Part shown: one piece after another, positions 1-11,984 of the stretch
Layout: each line of letters begins with the position of its first letter
Position numbering within the stretch: the stretch's first letter is position 1
Assembly: GCA_963580455.1 (NCBI GenBank)
Contig: OY756967.1
Coordinates: 16,166,022-16,230,021, forward strand
DNA from: Euonymus europaeus
Lineage: Eukaryota; Streptophyta; Magnoliopsida; Celastrales; Celastraceae
Length of the DNA stretch: 64,000 nt
Direction of reading: 5' to 3'
The notes under the pieces: model-generated
What the model saw: only the letters and a program-made list of their open reading frames with translations
The model's database searches: none
What the model was told of the DNA's origin: nothing
Made by a program: the position numbers and the translations under genes

Positions 1-171
1 TGTTCCATGTGGTTATATTTTGGATTTTGTTTCAATAAGGATTATATGATTGATTTGTTCGCTAAGAAACTTAGATAGCCACCTATGGATTAATCAAAAT
101 GATTAGAAAATGGCATGTAGTTCCAGTTGAGATGTGACTCTTGTGTATGTGTTAAATGATAGCTATTAGAA

Positions 172-1216
172 ATGAGTAGAAAGGGAAAAGAACAAGCCAG
201 TGATGCGAACAGGACAAGGTGGACTGATGAGGCAACTGAAATTTTTATTGATCTTTGTATTAAAGAGTCGAAGAAAATGGGACCAAATGATAAATGGAAT
301 TGGAGAAGTATTGTTCCGAAATTTGTTGCTTTGAGTCGTGAAGACTTTTCTGGAGGGATTTTGAAAAAAATATATGACAATTTGAAGCAAAATTGGCAAT
401 TATGGAACAAGCTTAAAGATAAAGAAACAGGATTAGGGTGGAATAGTGTGAGGGGAACTATTGATGCTTCGGATGACTGGTGGAAATCAAGGATTGAGGT
501 ATGTGCATGATAATACCCTTTTTTATATTTCCTTTTTTTCCTTTTAAATTTCTTATTCAATTCCTTTTACATTTCTTATTGAATCATATCTATCATTAAT
601 GCATTTGGAGGAGAATCCACAGTATAAAAAGTTTCGTCAAGCGCCGTTGAATTTTGTTGAGAAGCTAGACATTTTATTTAAGGGTAAGGTTGCCACCGGG
701 GCTAATAGGTTCACAACTGGGATGGCTTCACTTGAGATGTTGGATTCTATGCAGGATGATAGTTATTATACTCCTTACTTTGGAGATGCTTATCTCCCTC
801 AACCTGAAGAGCAGTCAACTGGTACATCACCAATTGTAGCAACTAGAACTACTTAGGCTTCGGGATCAAGTGGCAAACGATTGAGGGTTGAATCTACTTC
901 AAAATCAAGAAAGAAAAAGAATGATAGTGTTGATTTGCAGGCAGAGACTAATGCAAACTTTGGCAAAATGGTCGAAGTTTTTCAGGCTCATATTGAGAAG
1001 AAGAAGAATGTTGATCAATCATATGATGATGCAATGGCAACTTTACTAGCACTCAATCTTGGAGATGAAGATGATGCTCTTCTTTACTTTGGTATTCAAC
1101 TCTTTAATGAGGGGTCACAGAGGCAGTTGTTTGTGCGTACTCCTGAGACCAAACGCCTTGGATATCTTCGTACATTATATGTTCAGAGGATGGGTGGAGG
1201 GGCACCAGTTGGATGA
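172..1216 (+). pseudogene. Harbinger ORF1: Myb/SANT-like DNA-binding protein, one nonsense codon
   Basis: This is the transposon's DNA-binding partner protein. In the family it works with the DDE nuclease to recognise element ends. Exon 1 (172-498) starts at an ATG and encodes RTRWTDEATEIFIDLC... with the tryptophan pattern of plant Myb/SANT-like domains and ends DDWWKSRIE. A GT donor (GAG|GTATGT) lies at 499. Exon 2 begins near 610 (ENPQYKKFRQAPLNFVEKLD...) and runs in one frame to 1216. A single in-frame TAG at 854-856 (probably from CAG) breaks it. The C-terminal part is basic (SKSRKKK) and then acidic, with a likely helix. The domain call is firm; the exact acceptor is not. Confidence 0.7.
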
Positions 1217-1384
1217 TTGTTATATTATTCTGTTGACAAACTACTTTTTATGTTTATTTTAAGACATCAAGTTTTATGTATTTTGCTTGACATTATGTTT
1301 TATGCAAACTTGCTTGAATATTATTTATTTCCAATTACCTATATGATTATTGATCCCAAGTTTTATTTTTTATGTTGTACAAAT

Positions 1385-2270
1385 ATGGGTGATAGTGATA
1401 GTGACAGTGGTGATGAAACAATTCTTCTCCTTACACATGATATTGTCAAACCAAGAGGAAATCAATTGCATGAAACACACAGAAAAATTATGGATGATAC
1501 AAGATATTGGCCATACTTTAAGGATTGCATTGGAGCAATTGATGGAACTCATATCCTGGCAATTGTGAGTGAAGAAGAATTAGGTCGTTATGTTGGGCGA
1601 AAAGGAGTTCCAACGCAGAATGTGTTGGCAGTATGCGACTTTGATATGTTGTATACCTACGTTTCAGCTGGGTGGGAGGGATCGGCTCATGATATGCGTG
1701 TCCTTGAAGATTCATTACATGGTCATGGACTTGGTTTCCCGCATCTACCTCCAGGTTTGCCTCATTCTATCATAGCTTATTTAAACAAAATAATTTTTTT
1801 TTTATAATGACTTCATACCTATTTATACAGGTAAATATTATTTGGTTGATGTGGGTTATCCGAACAGGACTGGATATCTTGCGCCATACAAAGGTGATAG
1901 ATATCATGCTCCACAATTTTGTGGACCCAGACCTCCTACTGGAAGACGAGAGATATTCAATCATGCACATTCTTCTTCAAGGGGTATCATTGAGCGCACT
2001 TTTGGAGTCACAAAGAAAAAGTGGAAAATCTTGACGTCTATGCCATCTTATTCTTTTAAAAGTCAAGTGGGAATCGTGATTGCATGTGTGACTCTCCACA
2101 ACTTCATTCATTTGCATGCTGTGCATGATCTGGACTTTGATATTGCTTTTGCTTCACATGATTTTAATGGGGATGGTGAAGAGGAAGAAGACCATGAGGT
2201 AACTCAAGCTGAAAATAGAAGCATGTTTGCATTGAGAGAGGACATAGCCGATTTAATATTTAATGCATAA
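1385..2270 (+). CDS. PIF/Harbinger DDE transposase (HARBI1-like), N-terminally short
   Basis: This is a nuclease of the DDE_Tnp_4/HARBI1 family, which cuts and joins transposon ends. Two exons, 1385-1754 and 1831-2270, join through a 76-nt GT-AG intron (CCAG|GTTTGC ... ATACAG|GTAAAT) without loss of frame, giving 269 residues. The likely catalytic triad is visible: D53 in GAIDGTH, D103 in GSAHDMRVL and E178 in RGIIERTFG. The family usually has roughly 100 more N-terminal residues with a helix-turn-helix region. Here the protein begins MGDSDSDSGDET just before the DIVKP motif, so that part is deleted or replaced by AT-rich non-coding DNA. The catalytic core is open, but the missing N-terminus makes activity doubtful. 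Confidence 0.75.
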
Positions 2271-2466
2271 TAGTATTTTTAAAAGTTGTCGTATGTGTTT
2301 TCACTATTCTAAAACCATTATATAAGTACATTAATTATTATTGTCTATTTTTCTAGTCCTTTTATTTAATTTTGATAATCTTCTCTTCTAATACCGTTTT
2401 TGGTCATTTCATCTCAAATGTTATCAATAATAAGCTAATGTCCAAAAATTGAACCAAACACCTCAT

Positions 2467-2538
2467 AGCATTTTGGACAGCTTAAAGTACAGCATTTTAG
2501 ACAGCTTAAAGAACGACATTTTGGACAGCTTAAAGCTG
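2467..2538 (+). repeat. Three 24-bp subterminal tandem repeats of the Harbinger element
   Basis: Three head-to-tail copies of a 24-bp unit with core CATTTTGGACAGCTTAAAG lie at 2467-2490, 2491-2514 and 2515-2538, with only a few mismatches. They sit about 30 bp inside the element's right end. Such subterminal repeats are plausible binding sites for the element's own Myb-like protein; that role is inference. Confidence 0.75.
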
Positions 2539-2699
2539 TGAAATGCAATTGTGAAACAAACACACCCTTAGCTGTTGGTTTCTTCTTAAATGAATGATAA
2601 TATGATTAAGCTTACATTACTTTCTCTGTCTTTGCTCTCCTTCTATTCTTCATCACACTTTTAAACAAATTTGATATGTAAATCATTAACATCAACAGA

Positions 2700-5600
2700 T
2701 ATCATTAGATGGGACAGGATGAGATTTGGGGAACTGTTGAGATATGGTAGAAATTAGGTTTATCAAAGTCGGAGGAGGTTGCTAGCATTCGCGGTCGAAT
2801 TGAAGAAATAGCCAATCGCGAAGAGGCAACTGCATCTGCTAGAAAGGGAAAGGAAAGGGACGTATATATGAACATTCCAAATTAAAAAGGTATCTTACTA
2901 GAGTTAATACCTTTAATGTTAAGTACACTATCTTGGAATGTGAGGGGCTTGGGGCGTCCTTTGAAGCGAAGGGCAGTAAAGAGGTGGGTGTGTGAGAAAA
3001 AATATTGAACTACTAATAGTCTTGGAATCCAAACTGGAGGGAGTGTAAGAAAGAACAATACGGGCTATTTTGGGTGATTCTATTTTTGAATGGAGTGCCA
3101 TAAGTTTATTGGGGGCTTCGGGTTGTATGATAGTTGTTTGGAACCCATCATCACTTCATGTCTTAGATGTGGTAAAGGGAGTCAATTGGTTAACACTACA
3201 TGCCAAACTACTACAATCAGATTTTGAGTGTAGCATCACTTTAGTTTATGGACCAAATGATGTGGCTTCAAGGTTACTACTATGGGAGGAATTGACACTT
3301 AATAGATCACTGGTATCTTCTCCAGGTTGCTATTAGGGGATCTGAACGAGACTGTGGCATTACAATATAGATAGAGGCAAGTGATTTCAACCAGAGTAAT
3401 GAGGGGTTCGAATCAATTCATCAACCAAGCAAACCTGAATTACCATTACTAGGGAGGCGTTTTACATGTATGAATGCTAAATATCAAAGCCCAATAGACA
3501 AAGTGTTTGCAACAACAGAATGGTTCTCAGCATTTCCTAATTTGAAGTTATGGGGTCTACCAAAGGGCTTATCGGATCACTCAACGCTACTATTGGAGTC
3601 GAAGAAAGTGAACTGGTGTCCTCAACCTTTTAAGGTTTCAGATTGTAGGTGGCAACACCCTGGTTTTTATACCACAATAGAATCTTTCGTCAAGAAATAA
3701 ACGCCCACCAACCTGCAGACATTTCGCTCTCAACCAAATTTTAGATTCTTAAAAAGTTGCTGAGAATCTGGAATAACGAAGTAGTTGGAAATGTTGATGT
3801 CAAAATTAAAGCTCTGGAGTTTGAAGTGGATACAAAGGAGACTGAGGCTGAGAAAAGATATTTTATTTGATGAAGAACTGGTTCAATTAAATGAATTGAG
3901 GAAGGAAAACAAGAAAAGGGAGTCAATGTGTAGACAAGAAGCTAGAATCCAATGCATATCAGAAGAGGACATAAATACCATCTTTTTTTTTCATTCAACA
4001 ACATGTATAAAAGGCTTGCAAAATCAATTAACATGCTTAAAATTTTGGAGGAAACTAATTAATGATCTTGTGCAGATTAAAACTATGTAAATCATTTTTC
4101 CCAACTGTTCAAAGAAGAAAATACTGAGTCATTGGACGGGGAAGGATTACAATTTAAGTCAATATCACCCGAGACAAGTGCACATCTGGAGAGACCAATT
4201 AGTAGTGAAAAAAATCAAGGAAGCCATCTGGGACTGTGATGGGTCAAAAGCGCCAGGCCTGATGGTCTAAATTTCAATTTTCTGAGAAGATCATAGGATA
4301 TTATTCAAAAGACATGTCATACGGTGCACCAATTCTTTTAGACAAGCTCCTTTCCTGAAGGTATAAATAAAAGCTTCATTTTTCTAATCCCCAATATCAA
4401 AGGGTCCAATATTCTCTCTAATTTCATACCAATAAGTTTGGCCAGCAGCCTATATAAAATCATTTCAAAAAAATTTGGCAACAAGAATTAAAGCAGTCAT
4501 TCCATTGATCATCAACAACTCCCAATTAGTATTTGTGAAAGGAAGACAGATTTTACATAACATACTAATTGCAAATGGGATCTTTCACCTTGTGAAGAAA
4601 GGAAAGGAGAATAGTGTTTGAATCAAACTAGACTTCGAGAAAGCTTTTGACTTTGTTAAGAAGTAGAGGTATTTGGACCTGGTCATGCATAAGATGGGCT
4701 TTAGAGCTGGATGGAGAGGGTATATTTGGGAGTGTATGACTAATGGGAACATCTCTGTGTTAATCAATCGCTCACCAGCCAGAGACTTAGTATGGAAAAA
4801 AAAGAATGAGACAGAGAGACCCTCTGTCTCCCTTTCTTTTCAACATTGCCGCTGAAGGGCTTCACCAATTGCTTAACAAGGCTGAGAATTGAGGGTTGAT
4901 TAGGGGAATTGAAGTAGGCATAAATAGTCTAGTGGTAACACATACTCAATATGCGAATGACACCCTCCTATTCTGCCAGGCAAAAGAAGAGTATATACAA
5001 GCAGTTAAAATAGTGCTTAGGTGCTTCCAAAATTTGCCTGGGCTAAAAGTCCATTTCCTTGAGAACTCTCTAGGGAGTATTGGCAGATGCAATCAATGCA
5101 TTGAGGAGATGGCTAACAAATATCACTTCAGAGCAGAGTCACTTCCTGTCAAGTATCTTGGCATGCCACTTGGTGCAAATTACACAAGCAAGAACATGGA
5201 GACCAATAGTTGAGAAGTTTCAAAGTAGGCTAACAAAGTGGAAAGAAAGGAAACTTTCAATTGGAGGTAGACTGGCCTTAATAAAAGTTGCCTTATCCAA
5301 CTTGCCACTTTATTTCATGTCATTATTCAAAATTCCAACAATTGTTGCAAAAAAAATTAGAAAGATTACAAAGAGTTTTTTTGTGGTGACACTGATGAGT
5401 CCAAGAAGATTCACTGCATCAACTGGCCGTAAGTCATCAAGGAGAAAAGATGGTGGACTGGGTATAGGTGATATAAAATTGAAGAATCAAGCCAAGTTTC
5501 TGAAATGGGCTTGGAGATATTAGACTGAAGAAAAGGCACTCTTGAGAGAAATTATATGAAAAAATCATGACAAACGAAGAGGTCCTCATAAGGAGTCCAT

Positions 5601-7240
5601 TCATATTCCATATAGGGGCATCAACATCAACACTGTGGAAGAACAATTAGAGCCTTGTCCCCGTCACATCGCAACGAATTGGAAATCTGTTTACTCAGGG
5701 CATTGGAATTTCAATGGGAAATGAAAGGATGATTAAATTCTGGTTATATGGATGGCTTTCAGCAGTACCTTTGAAAGTGCCCTTCCAAAGACTTTTTAGT
5801 CTTTCATTACAATAGTCTGACACAATTAATAGCATGGGCAAATGGTTTAATTTCTGCTAGGTGTGGATATTTAGATGGAGACATAGACTATTTAGATGGG
5901 AGGAAGAATTGGTAGAAGACTTGAAGCAAACACCGGCAATATACACACTATCCCTAGTTAGGTCTGATTTCTTTGTATGGAAATACACTACGAAATATAA
6001 GTTCTCAATAGCATCTTTATATCATAAACTGCTGGGAAACACTATTGTATAGAATTCCATACCATCTATTAATGCTGCAATGTGCAAACAATTATGGCAA
6101 GGTTGGGTCCCTCCTAAAGTGTAAATTTTTGGTTGGATTATGTTGCATCAAAAGTTGTCCACTAGAGACTTATTGGTCCACAAAAATGCCATCCTTGTTG
6201 TGCTTTTGTCTTAATGGTCCAGAGACTATTAATCATCTTTTTTCCTATGTGAAGGCCCCTCTAGCCTATGGTATAAAATCACAAATTGCAGGGGTATGTA
6301 TTGGTGCACACTAAATGACATATCCATGTTATTTGAGCAATGGTTTAACCTTGGAGTCAAAGGTAGCATGCAACATAAATGGTGGATAATGATTTTTTTT
6401 TTGTCATAACCTGGTCAATCTAGAAGGAGAGGAACAATGTGATCTTCAGAGGACAAATTGTAGATTGGTCCAATGTGTTCCACCTCTTTTTTGTTGGATT
6501 GCAGCTATGGATTTTCTACTTTTGTCCTAATTTCCACTACACAAGTGCACCGATTATGAATTCTTCTATTTGTCTCCAAAAGTGGAGTAACAAGGGTAAG
6601 GCAAGACTGTCGAGAAGTTTGATGTGGTCTCCACCAGTGAATTAAAAACTGAAATGGCATGTTGATTGCTCATCTTTGGGCAAGCCCGGTCAAGCAGGTA
6701 TTGGGGAAGTATTACAAGATAGCAATGGTAAGCAAGCCGGGTCAAGCAGGTATTGGGGGAGTATTACAAGATAGCAATGGTAATTTTTTGTGTCTCTTTT
6801 CATGTTTTTCATGTATTTGTGAGTCAAATGATGAAGCATAATTGAAGGCACTGGAATTATCTTTACTTTTCGCAACTAATGCTGGATTTATATTAGAAAC
6901 AAACTCTATTAATGCTTTCAATTGGTCATCGTCAGGAGGTACTCTGCCATGGAAACACAGTCAACTTGGAAATGCCATTGACCTTGCAAAATCACAACTA
7001 GGTGATGTTATCTTTTGTCACATACCAAGAGAGAAAATGAGGGATTTAATAGATCAAATGACCTAGTACTTTTGATGTAATTTTTTTTGGAGCTGTTTTC
7101 TTTTTAGAGATAGCACTGTATCTTTTCATAGTTTTCTCTTGCACTATCTATCACAGGTTATCCTATCAGATGTCCTAATATTTGTATTTGATCTTATTTT
7201 TATCAATATATCCTCAGGCTAAGTCTTTTCTATAAAAAAA
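2700..7240 (+). pseudogene. L1-type LINE ORF2, heavily decayed
   Basis: Fragments of one LINE ORF2 follow in order in changing frames. The endonuclease starts near 2919 (LSTLSWNVRGLGRPLKRRAV) and continues to about 3700. A linker follows. Reverse transcriptase runs about 4200-5520, a zf-RVT-like region lies at about 6050-6270, and a C-terminal RNase H lies at about 6640-7070. The RT catalytic box reads YANDTLLF near 4950 instead of F/YADD, so a metal-binding Asp is lost. Numerous frameshifts and stops make it a dead copy. Sequence upstream of 2919 (SEEVASIRGRIEEIANREE) may be the region before the endonuclease. The 3' end is a short A-run at about 7232-7240. No target duplication was identified. 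Confidence 0.75.
6679..6782 (+). repeat. 52-bp tandem duplication in the LINE RNase H region
   Basis: The segment GGTCAAGCAGGTATTGGGG...ATAGCAATGG occurs twice head to tail (6679-6730 and 6731-6782) with three or four mismatches. It repeats the RNase H stretch GQAGIGGVLQDSNG and breaks the reading frame. It is a secondary change in a dead element. Confidence 0.8.
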
Positions 7241-7955
7241 CTATCCATTACTGACTACTATCCCCAACAGTGCTGAGAAAATCAAGAAAGTTCTCAAAAT
7301 ATACTCTTGTTTATTATGACTATGCATTACTAGTGTAATAATATTACCCTTGTTTGTTATTATTGTAATGAACTAAACTAAAAAAAAAATGATGCTTTTT
7401 TTGTTGATTGTTACGACTACAATGTACAAAAATTGAAAAAAAAAATGTATGCGAGTTCATATATATATATAGACACACACTTATACATATATTTATGAAA
7501 CAATAATTATTAACAATTTCAAGAAAATAATTTTGTAAAATTTAAATCCATGACAAAAACTAACACAAGCTTTTTCCAATATCCAAGTTCCTTAGTAATT
7601 ATCCAATATCTAAATTCAAGCATATAAAACATAATACATAAGTTTTTTCAAACATCCAAATGTAGCACACGAGATTTTTCCTCCAAAGAATCACTAAATC
7701 AAACCAAGCACCATCTTCACTTAAAGGGTTTTCTCCCCCACAAAATCCATAACATAGAAGTTTTCAATATCTTCAAGAGTCATCTTCTTCATTGCCTACA
7801 CCACTTGCAATGTTTGAAGATCTAGTAATTGCCCAATATCATATTTCAATTGTGCCCTATCTACAAGTTGAACTAGTAGTAATGGCAGCTAGAATTTGAG
7901 AGAGCTGCTCATTTCCAGTGACAAAGTCAACCTCCACCTTGCTAGAAAGTTCAGC
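7241..7955. other. AT-rich non-coding spacer
   Basis: No gene is recognisable. The stretch contains a short (AT)n/(AC)n run at about 7459-7490 and long A and T tracts. It separates the LINE 3' end from the minus-strand Myb/SANT-like remnant and may include that gene's 3' flank. Confidence 0.5.
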
Positions 7956-8605
7956 TTATGAACTTTCTATCTCTTCTAACTTTCTCTTATAAGCTGATCT
8001 TCTTGCTGAACTAGAAGTTGCAGTGGCTGTGGGAACTTCTTCATCAGTTGCAGCAATAGATTGAGAAACACGATCAATAGCAGTGGCTGCATTAGTTCCT
8101 ACAGCCCTATCATTGGAAAAAATTTCCTTAAATTTATCATACAATAACCATGATTTCATATACAACCTTTTTGCAAAAGGATGACTCTAGAAAGAACAAA
8201 ATTACAATAAAGATTAGTAATAATAATTGAATTGAATAAATCAATCAAAGCAAGCCAAGGTAGTACCTTAACCCATTCATCAAAAACATGGTTTATCACC
8301 GGTCACCATCTTTCTTTCATCATCCCACCCAAAGCCACTTCCCTTTTCCTAGATATCATGTATAGTAGTAAATTGTCTTTTTAAGTAGGCTAGTCTAGAG
8401 TCAATGTTCTTCTCTGTAACATCAATTTCAGGAATTTTCTTCCTCTTCTCTTGTAGCAAGTAAGCTACATACCCATTCTTTAACCCGCCTTCCCCTTTGA
8501 ACTTGTTTTCTCGATGCATGGTGATCAATGCATTAGTCAAACATTGATCCTCTTTTGAATTTCATTTTTTCTTTTGTTCTTTTTTTCGTACTCTCGGTTG
8601 CCATG
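7956..8605 (-). pseudogene. Myb/SANT-like domain protein remnant (Harbinger ORF1 type)
   Basis: Read on the minus strand from an ATG at 8605, the parts are a basic start (MATESTKKRTKEK), then GGLKNGYVAYLLQEKRKKIP...IDSRLAYLKRQFTTIHDI, GSGFGWDDERKM, and finally SHPFAKRLYMKSWLLYDKFKEIFSNDRAVG. This is the standard order of plant Myb/SANT-like (Myb_DNA-bind_3) proteins found both as host genes and as Harbinger ORF1. A GT-AG intron lies at 8187-8266 (AAG|GTACTA ... TTTCTAG). Frameshifts near 8540 and 8350 and a stop near 8290 break it. The C-terminal tail is Ser/Ala-rich and ends KRKLEEIESS. No nuclease gene lies beside it. Confidence 0.6.
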
Positions 8606-10039
8606 CTTTGAGGACAAAAGAAAAAAAATATATAAGAAGAACAAAGATGGATAGAAACCAACCACATCACAAAACCAATACACCAAGAGGTGGTTAATTT
8701 ATTATATAAATTCACTAGTCATCAAAATACACTATAATTATATAATTCACCCAACATCAACATAAGTTTTTAATTCCTTTCTCAAATGACCTTTTGACAA
8801 ACGACTTAGTGAACATAAAGTATTTTTTTTGTCTCATGTATGAAGTACATGGATGAATAGTAATGCTCCATCATGAAAGTTCTAAGTTTAACCCACAATG
8901 CTAATGCAAGTAAATCTTTTTGCCTCATCTTCAAAGGGAGACGAGCCATATCACACTAAAACTAAAAAAACCACAACAAAAAAAAAACTCAATAAATTGA
9001 GAAAATAAAAAGCACAGAGTATCCACAAACACATGCAAACACTCCAAGTTCTCCCTTTCTCATGTATTTTGTACCAAAAAGTCTCTCATGTTGAAAATTC
9101 CAGAATTTTATTTAACAAAGCGAATTGTAGCTGGGTTCAATTTTTTGGACCGTCGGTCCTACATTTTTGTTTTGATGCAAAAATTCTTAATGTGTTATTT
9201 GATTGTACTCATATTTGATTGAATTTGGATAAAACGTGATATGAACATGATAATTAATTTAAGTATTATTATATATCATTTGAAATCATGTTTGATCATA
9301 TTTAATATGGATTGGATGAATTTGGAATTGTTCATTTTTGGATTACGAAAATTGCTCAAACATCAAACTGTGTACATGTCGGTTGAATAGTCATAACTCA
9401 TTCATACGATCTCGAAATGACTTCATTCTTGTTCTAAAATATTAATAAAACATATGGGAACATTTATTGTTTTGAGATTATGAATCAATTTTGAGTGAAA
9501 GATATTCAATTTCTCTGTCGAAATTAGTATAACTATGCAGACATGATATAACACTAGTTGAGATTACTTACTGAAATTGAGTGACCAATTGAACACCATT
9601 GACTGAAATTTTGTGTGCATATTTAAATATACGTTAAATGATTTATTATGTGCTTACTTGAATTTTATTGAGCATATATCATATTGACTGACCTATGTCC
9701 AAGAATTGAAGCTCTTTGAGCTTACAAGCAACAATGAGGTGCATTGTCACCTATTTCTTTGTAGATGAAATCAATTAAGTATCATGAGCTTATTTGGAGT
9801 AGTATGAAGCTGATTTTATTGAGAAAATTCGTATATTGATTTGTTGAAGCTTAATTGGTCAAGTTTGAGCATGATCAACTCCATTTGAGAAAAAGTTTGA
9901 CTTCTCATGAGCAAGCGTTGGTTCTAAGCGTGTGAAATGAAAATTATTATTGGAGAATTTCTTATTTGAGCTTCTAGAAGTCCTCCTATGTGCTTTGTGC
10001 CAAGAATTCAAAAGAGATTTCAAGTTTAATATGATTGGT
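8606..10039. other. Unclassified AT-rich DNA
   Basis: I see no supportable gene or clear element ends. The part after about 9540 has the wording of a plant LTR or retroelement untranslated region. A purine-rich run (GGGGGACAAAGGAGAGAG) at about 10067-10084 could be a polypurine tract just before or in the next feature. Confidence 0.35.
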
Positions 10040-11661
10040 CAACATTGTGGCAAAATTTACTTTTTGGGGGACAAAGGAGAGAGAAAAGATTGAAAACTTG
10101 TTTCTTGTACCAGAATCTAGAAAGGTTTTTTTGGTTTGGTATGAGCATTACTTTCATCACCAAGAAGGAATTATTGGTGCAACCAAACAAGCCCAAGCCA
10201 AAGGAGATATTTTTACTCAACAATTTTCAATGACTCTATAATGAATGGTGGAGTTTTGTTTGGTTTGAATTAAAGAAGGGCCAAGATTATTTTGTCTTGG
10301 AAAGAAGAGAAGGGGTTGGACTTGTGTGGAAGGTGGAAGAACATTTGCGAAAATTGGCCAAGTCTTTGAGCTTCAAATCCTCTCAACTTCAAATCTTGTT
10401 CAAGCTCTTCTTAGAGATCTCTTGCTAAAAATCTGATTATCATCAAGCTATCATATTCCTATTTCAAAGAGAGATCCAAAAATCCATCAACAACCCATTA
10501 TTCTTCATTCTACCCGTGGGGTATCATTTTTGGTATTCTTGAGTGGTGTTTCAACAATGCTTCTCCTAATCTCACCTATATCTTCTTGAGAGGTTTGTGT
10601 GAGGTTGTCAAAGAGTGATTGCCACATCTTGAGCGTATTCTTAACCATATTCGTGAGCATCATCTCTAGTCTTTTTGAGAGTTCCTCAATCAAATAGCAT
10701 TGAGATAATCTCGAGAGAACCTTGTGCCTAAACACTTGTAAAGTCCTTTTGTTGGACAAAACTTTTGTCAGGTTGTGAGATAAGTTTGGGGTACAACTTG
10801 AAAATCCTAGTTCTTGGTTATCTTGAAACCTTGGTTGTAAGAGTTTAGGGTTAGCTTGGTTCAAACCCTAAGTTGTTGGTGAATTTGGAAAATCATCATC
10901 CATTAGTGAATTTGAAAATCCTAAGCTTGCGGGCTTAGGTAGTGGATGTAGGAGAAAGGATTCTCTGAACCACTATATATCCTTGAACACTTTATTTTTA
11001 CTTGATTTTTTGTGTTGGTCATTTGTTTGAGGTTATTAATTGCATTAGAGGAGGTTTATCTAAACCATTAGGACACACACTTTTAATTGTTAATTTTTCT
11101 GAAACCTCAATCTGTCCATGTAGAGTTCATATAGCTAGACTTTGAATTTTAGTCTGAATTTTTGAGATAGTGTTCACTAAGGTATTTTGATATTGCATAC
11201 CATTTCTTTACATTACAACTTGATTTGCTAGGTCAAATGGATTTTATCCGATTTATGTGTAGATTTGATTTGAACACTAATCTGTTTTTGCACTGTTCAT
11301 ATAGCTAGACCTTGAATGTTGATCTGAATTTTTGATATAATATTTATTAAAGTATTTTGATATTTCATATTAAATTTTACTACATTTTTACTAGAATTGC
11401 TAGGTTAAATTTATTTTATCAATTCGGTATGCAGATTTGTGTTTATTGATATTGCTTTGTGAGTTTTGTGCATTTGTTAGCTAGATATTCATTATATATT
11501 ATATCACATATTTCACTTGAATTAAATTTGTTTAGGATAATCATTAGAGGCCAAACTTGCATGTTACATGATATTTGATAATTAATTGTAAAATTATAAA
11601 AAGAGGATTGCCTTTGTAATTTGGGAACACAATTCACCCCCTTCCTCTTGTGTTTGCCTGG
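10040..11661 (+). mobile_element. Possible SIRE-type Copia LTR, interrupted by the Ogre element
   Basis: The segment GTGGATGTAGGAGAAAGGA...GAACCACTATATATCC at about 10943-10981 and the end CACAATTCACCCCCTTCCTC near 11627-11646 resemble the 3' half of LTRs of the SIRE/Maximus Copia lineage. The Ogre element begins right after it. The sequence after Ogre (CCTAGGTTTTTCACA at 31474) could be its continuation. The left boundary is a guess and no coding part is present. A direct duplication of about 170 bp lies inside (11125 and 11295). Confidence 0.35.
11125..11450 (+). repeat. Diverged about 170-bp tandem duplication
   Basis: Two copies start with GTTCATATAGCTAGAC at 11125 and 11295 and continue through a shared AAGTATTTTGATAT-like stretch and GAATTGCTAGGT-like ends. 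They have drifted by many substitutions. They lie in non-coding, LTR-like DNA. Confidence 0.65.
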
Positions 11662-11984
11662 TGTAGTATCCCATTTTTGTCCGGGAATGTTTTTGTTTTA
11701 AAAATAAATAAATAAATGAAAATACTGAAAAGAGGAAAAATAGGAAAATAAAAAAAATAAAAAATAAAAACTACCCCAAACCTACCTGAAGTGGCCCAAC
11801 TATTGATCCAACTACTTATCCAAAAATCAAAACCCAATTGTCAAAAACCCAAAACACACCTTTAAACCCATAAAACCAAGCCCATTAACCTACAAAAAAC
11901 CAAAGCCCACTTGTCTAAAAAAGCCCAAATCTAAGCCCAAATATACAAACCCTAACCCTAACCAACCAAAAAATCAAAACTTTA

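Larger units (their letters stand above)
1..2567 (+). mobile_element. PIF/Harbinger DNA transposon, left end outside window
   Basis: The stretch holds the two genes typical of plant PIF/Harbinger elements in the same orientation: a Myb/SANT-like DNA-binding protein (172-1216) and a DDE nuclease (1385-2270). The right end reads ...AAACAAACACACCC and is followed by TTA at 2568-2570, matching the 3-bp TTA/TAA target duplication of this superfamily. Just inside the right end are three 24-bp tandem repeats. The matching left inverted end (GGGTGTGTTTG...) is not in the window, so the start given is the window edge. The end position is inferred from the terminal motif. Confidence 0.75.

Noticed and set aside
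1217..1384. N-terminal extension of the Harbinger transposase frame
   Set aside because: The frame is open but AT-rich and hydrophobic at random, without the family's N-terminal motifs; the ATG at 1385 fits better.
10505..10864. Minus-strand frame of 119 codons
   Set aside because: It lies in LTR-like DNA and has no known domain; the plus strand carries the LTR-type wording.
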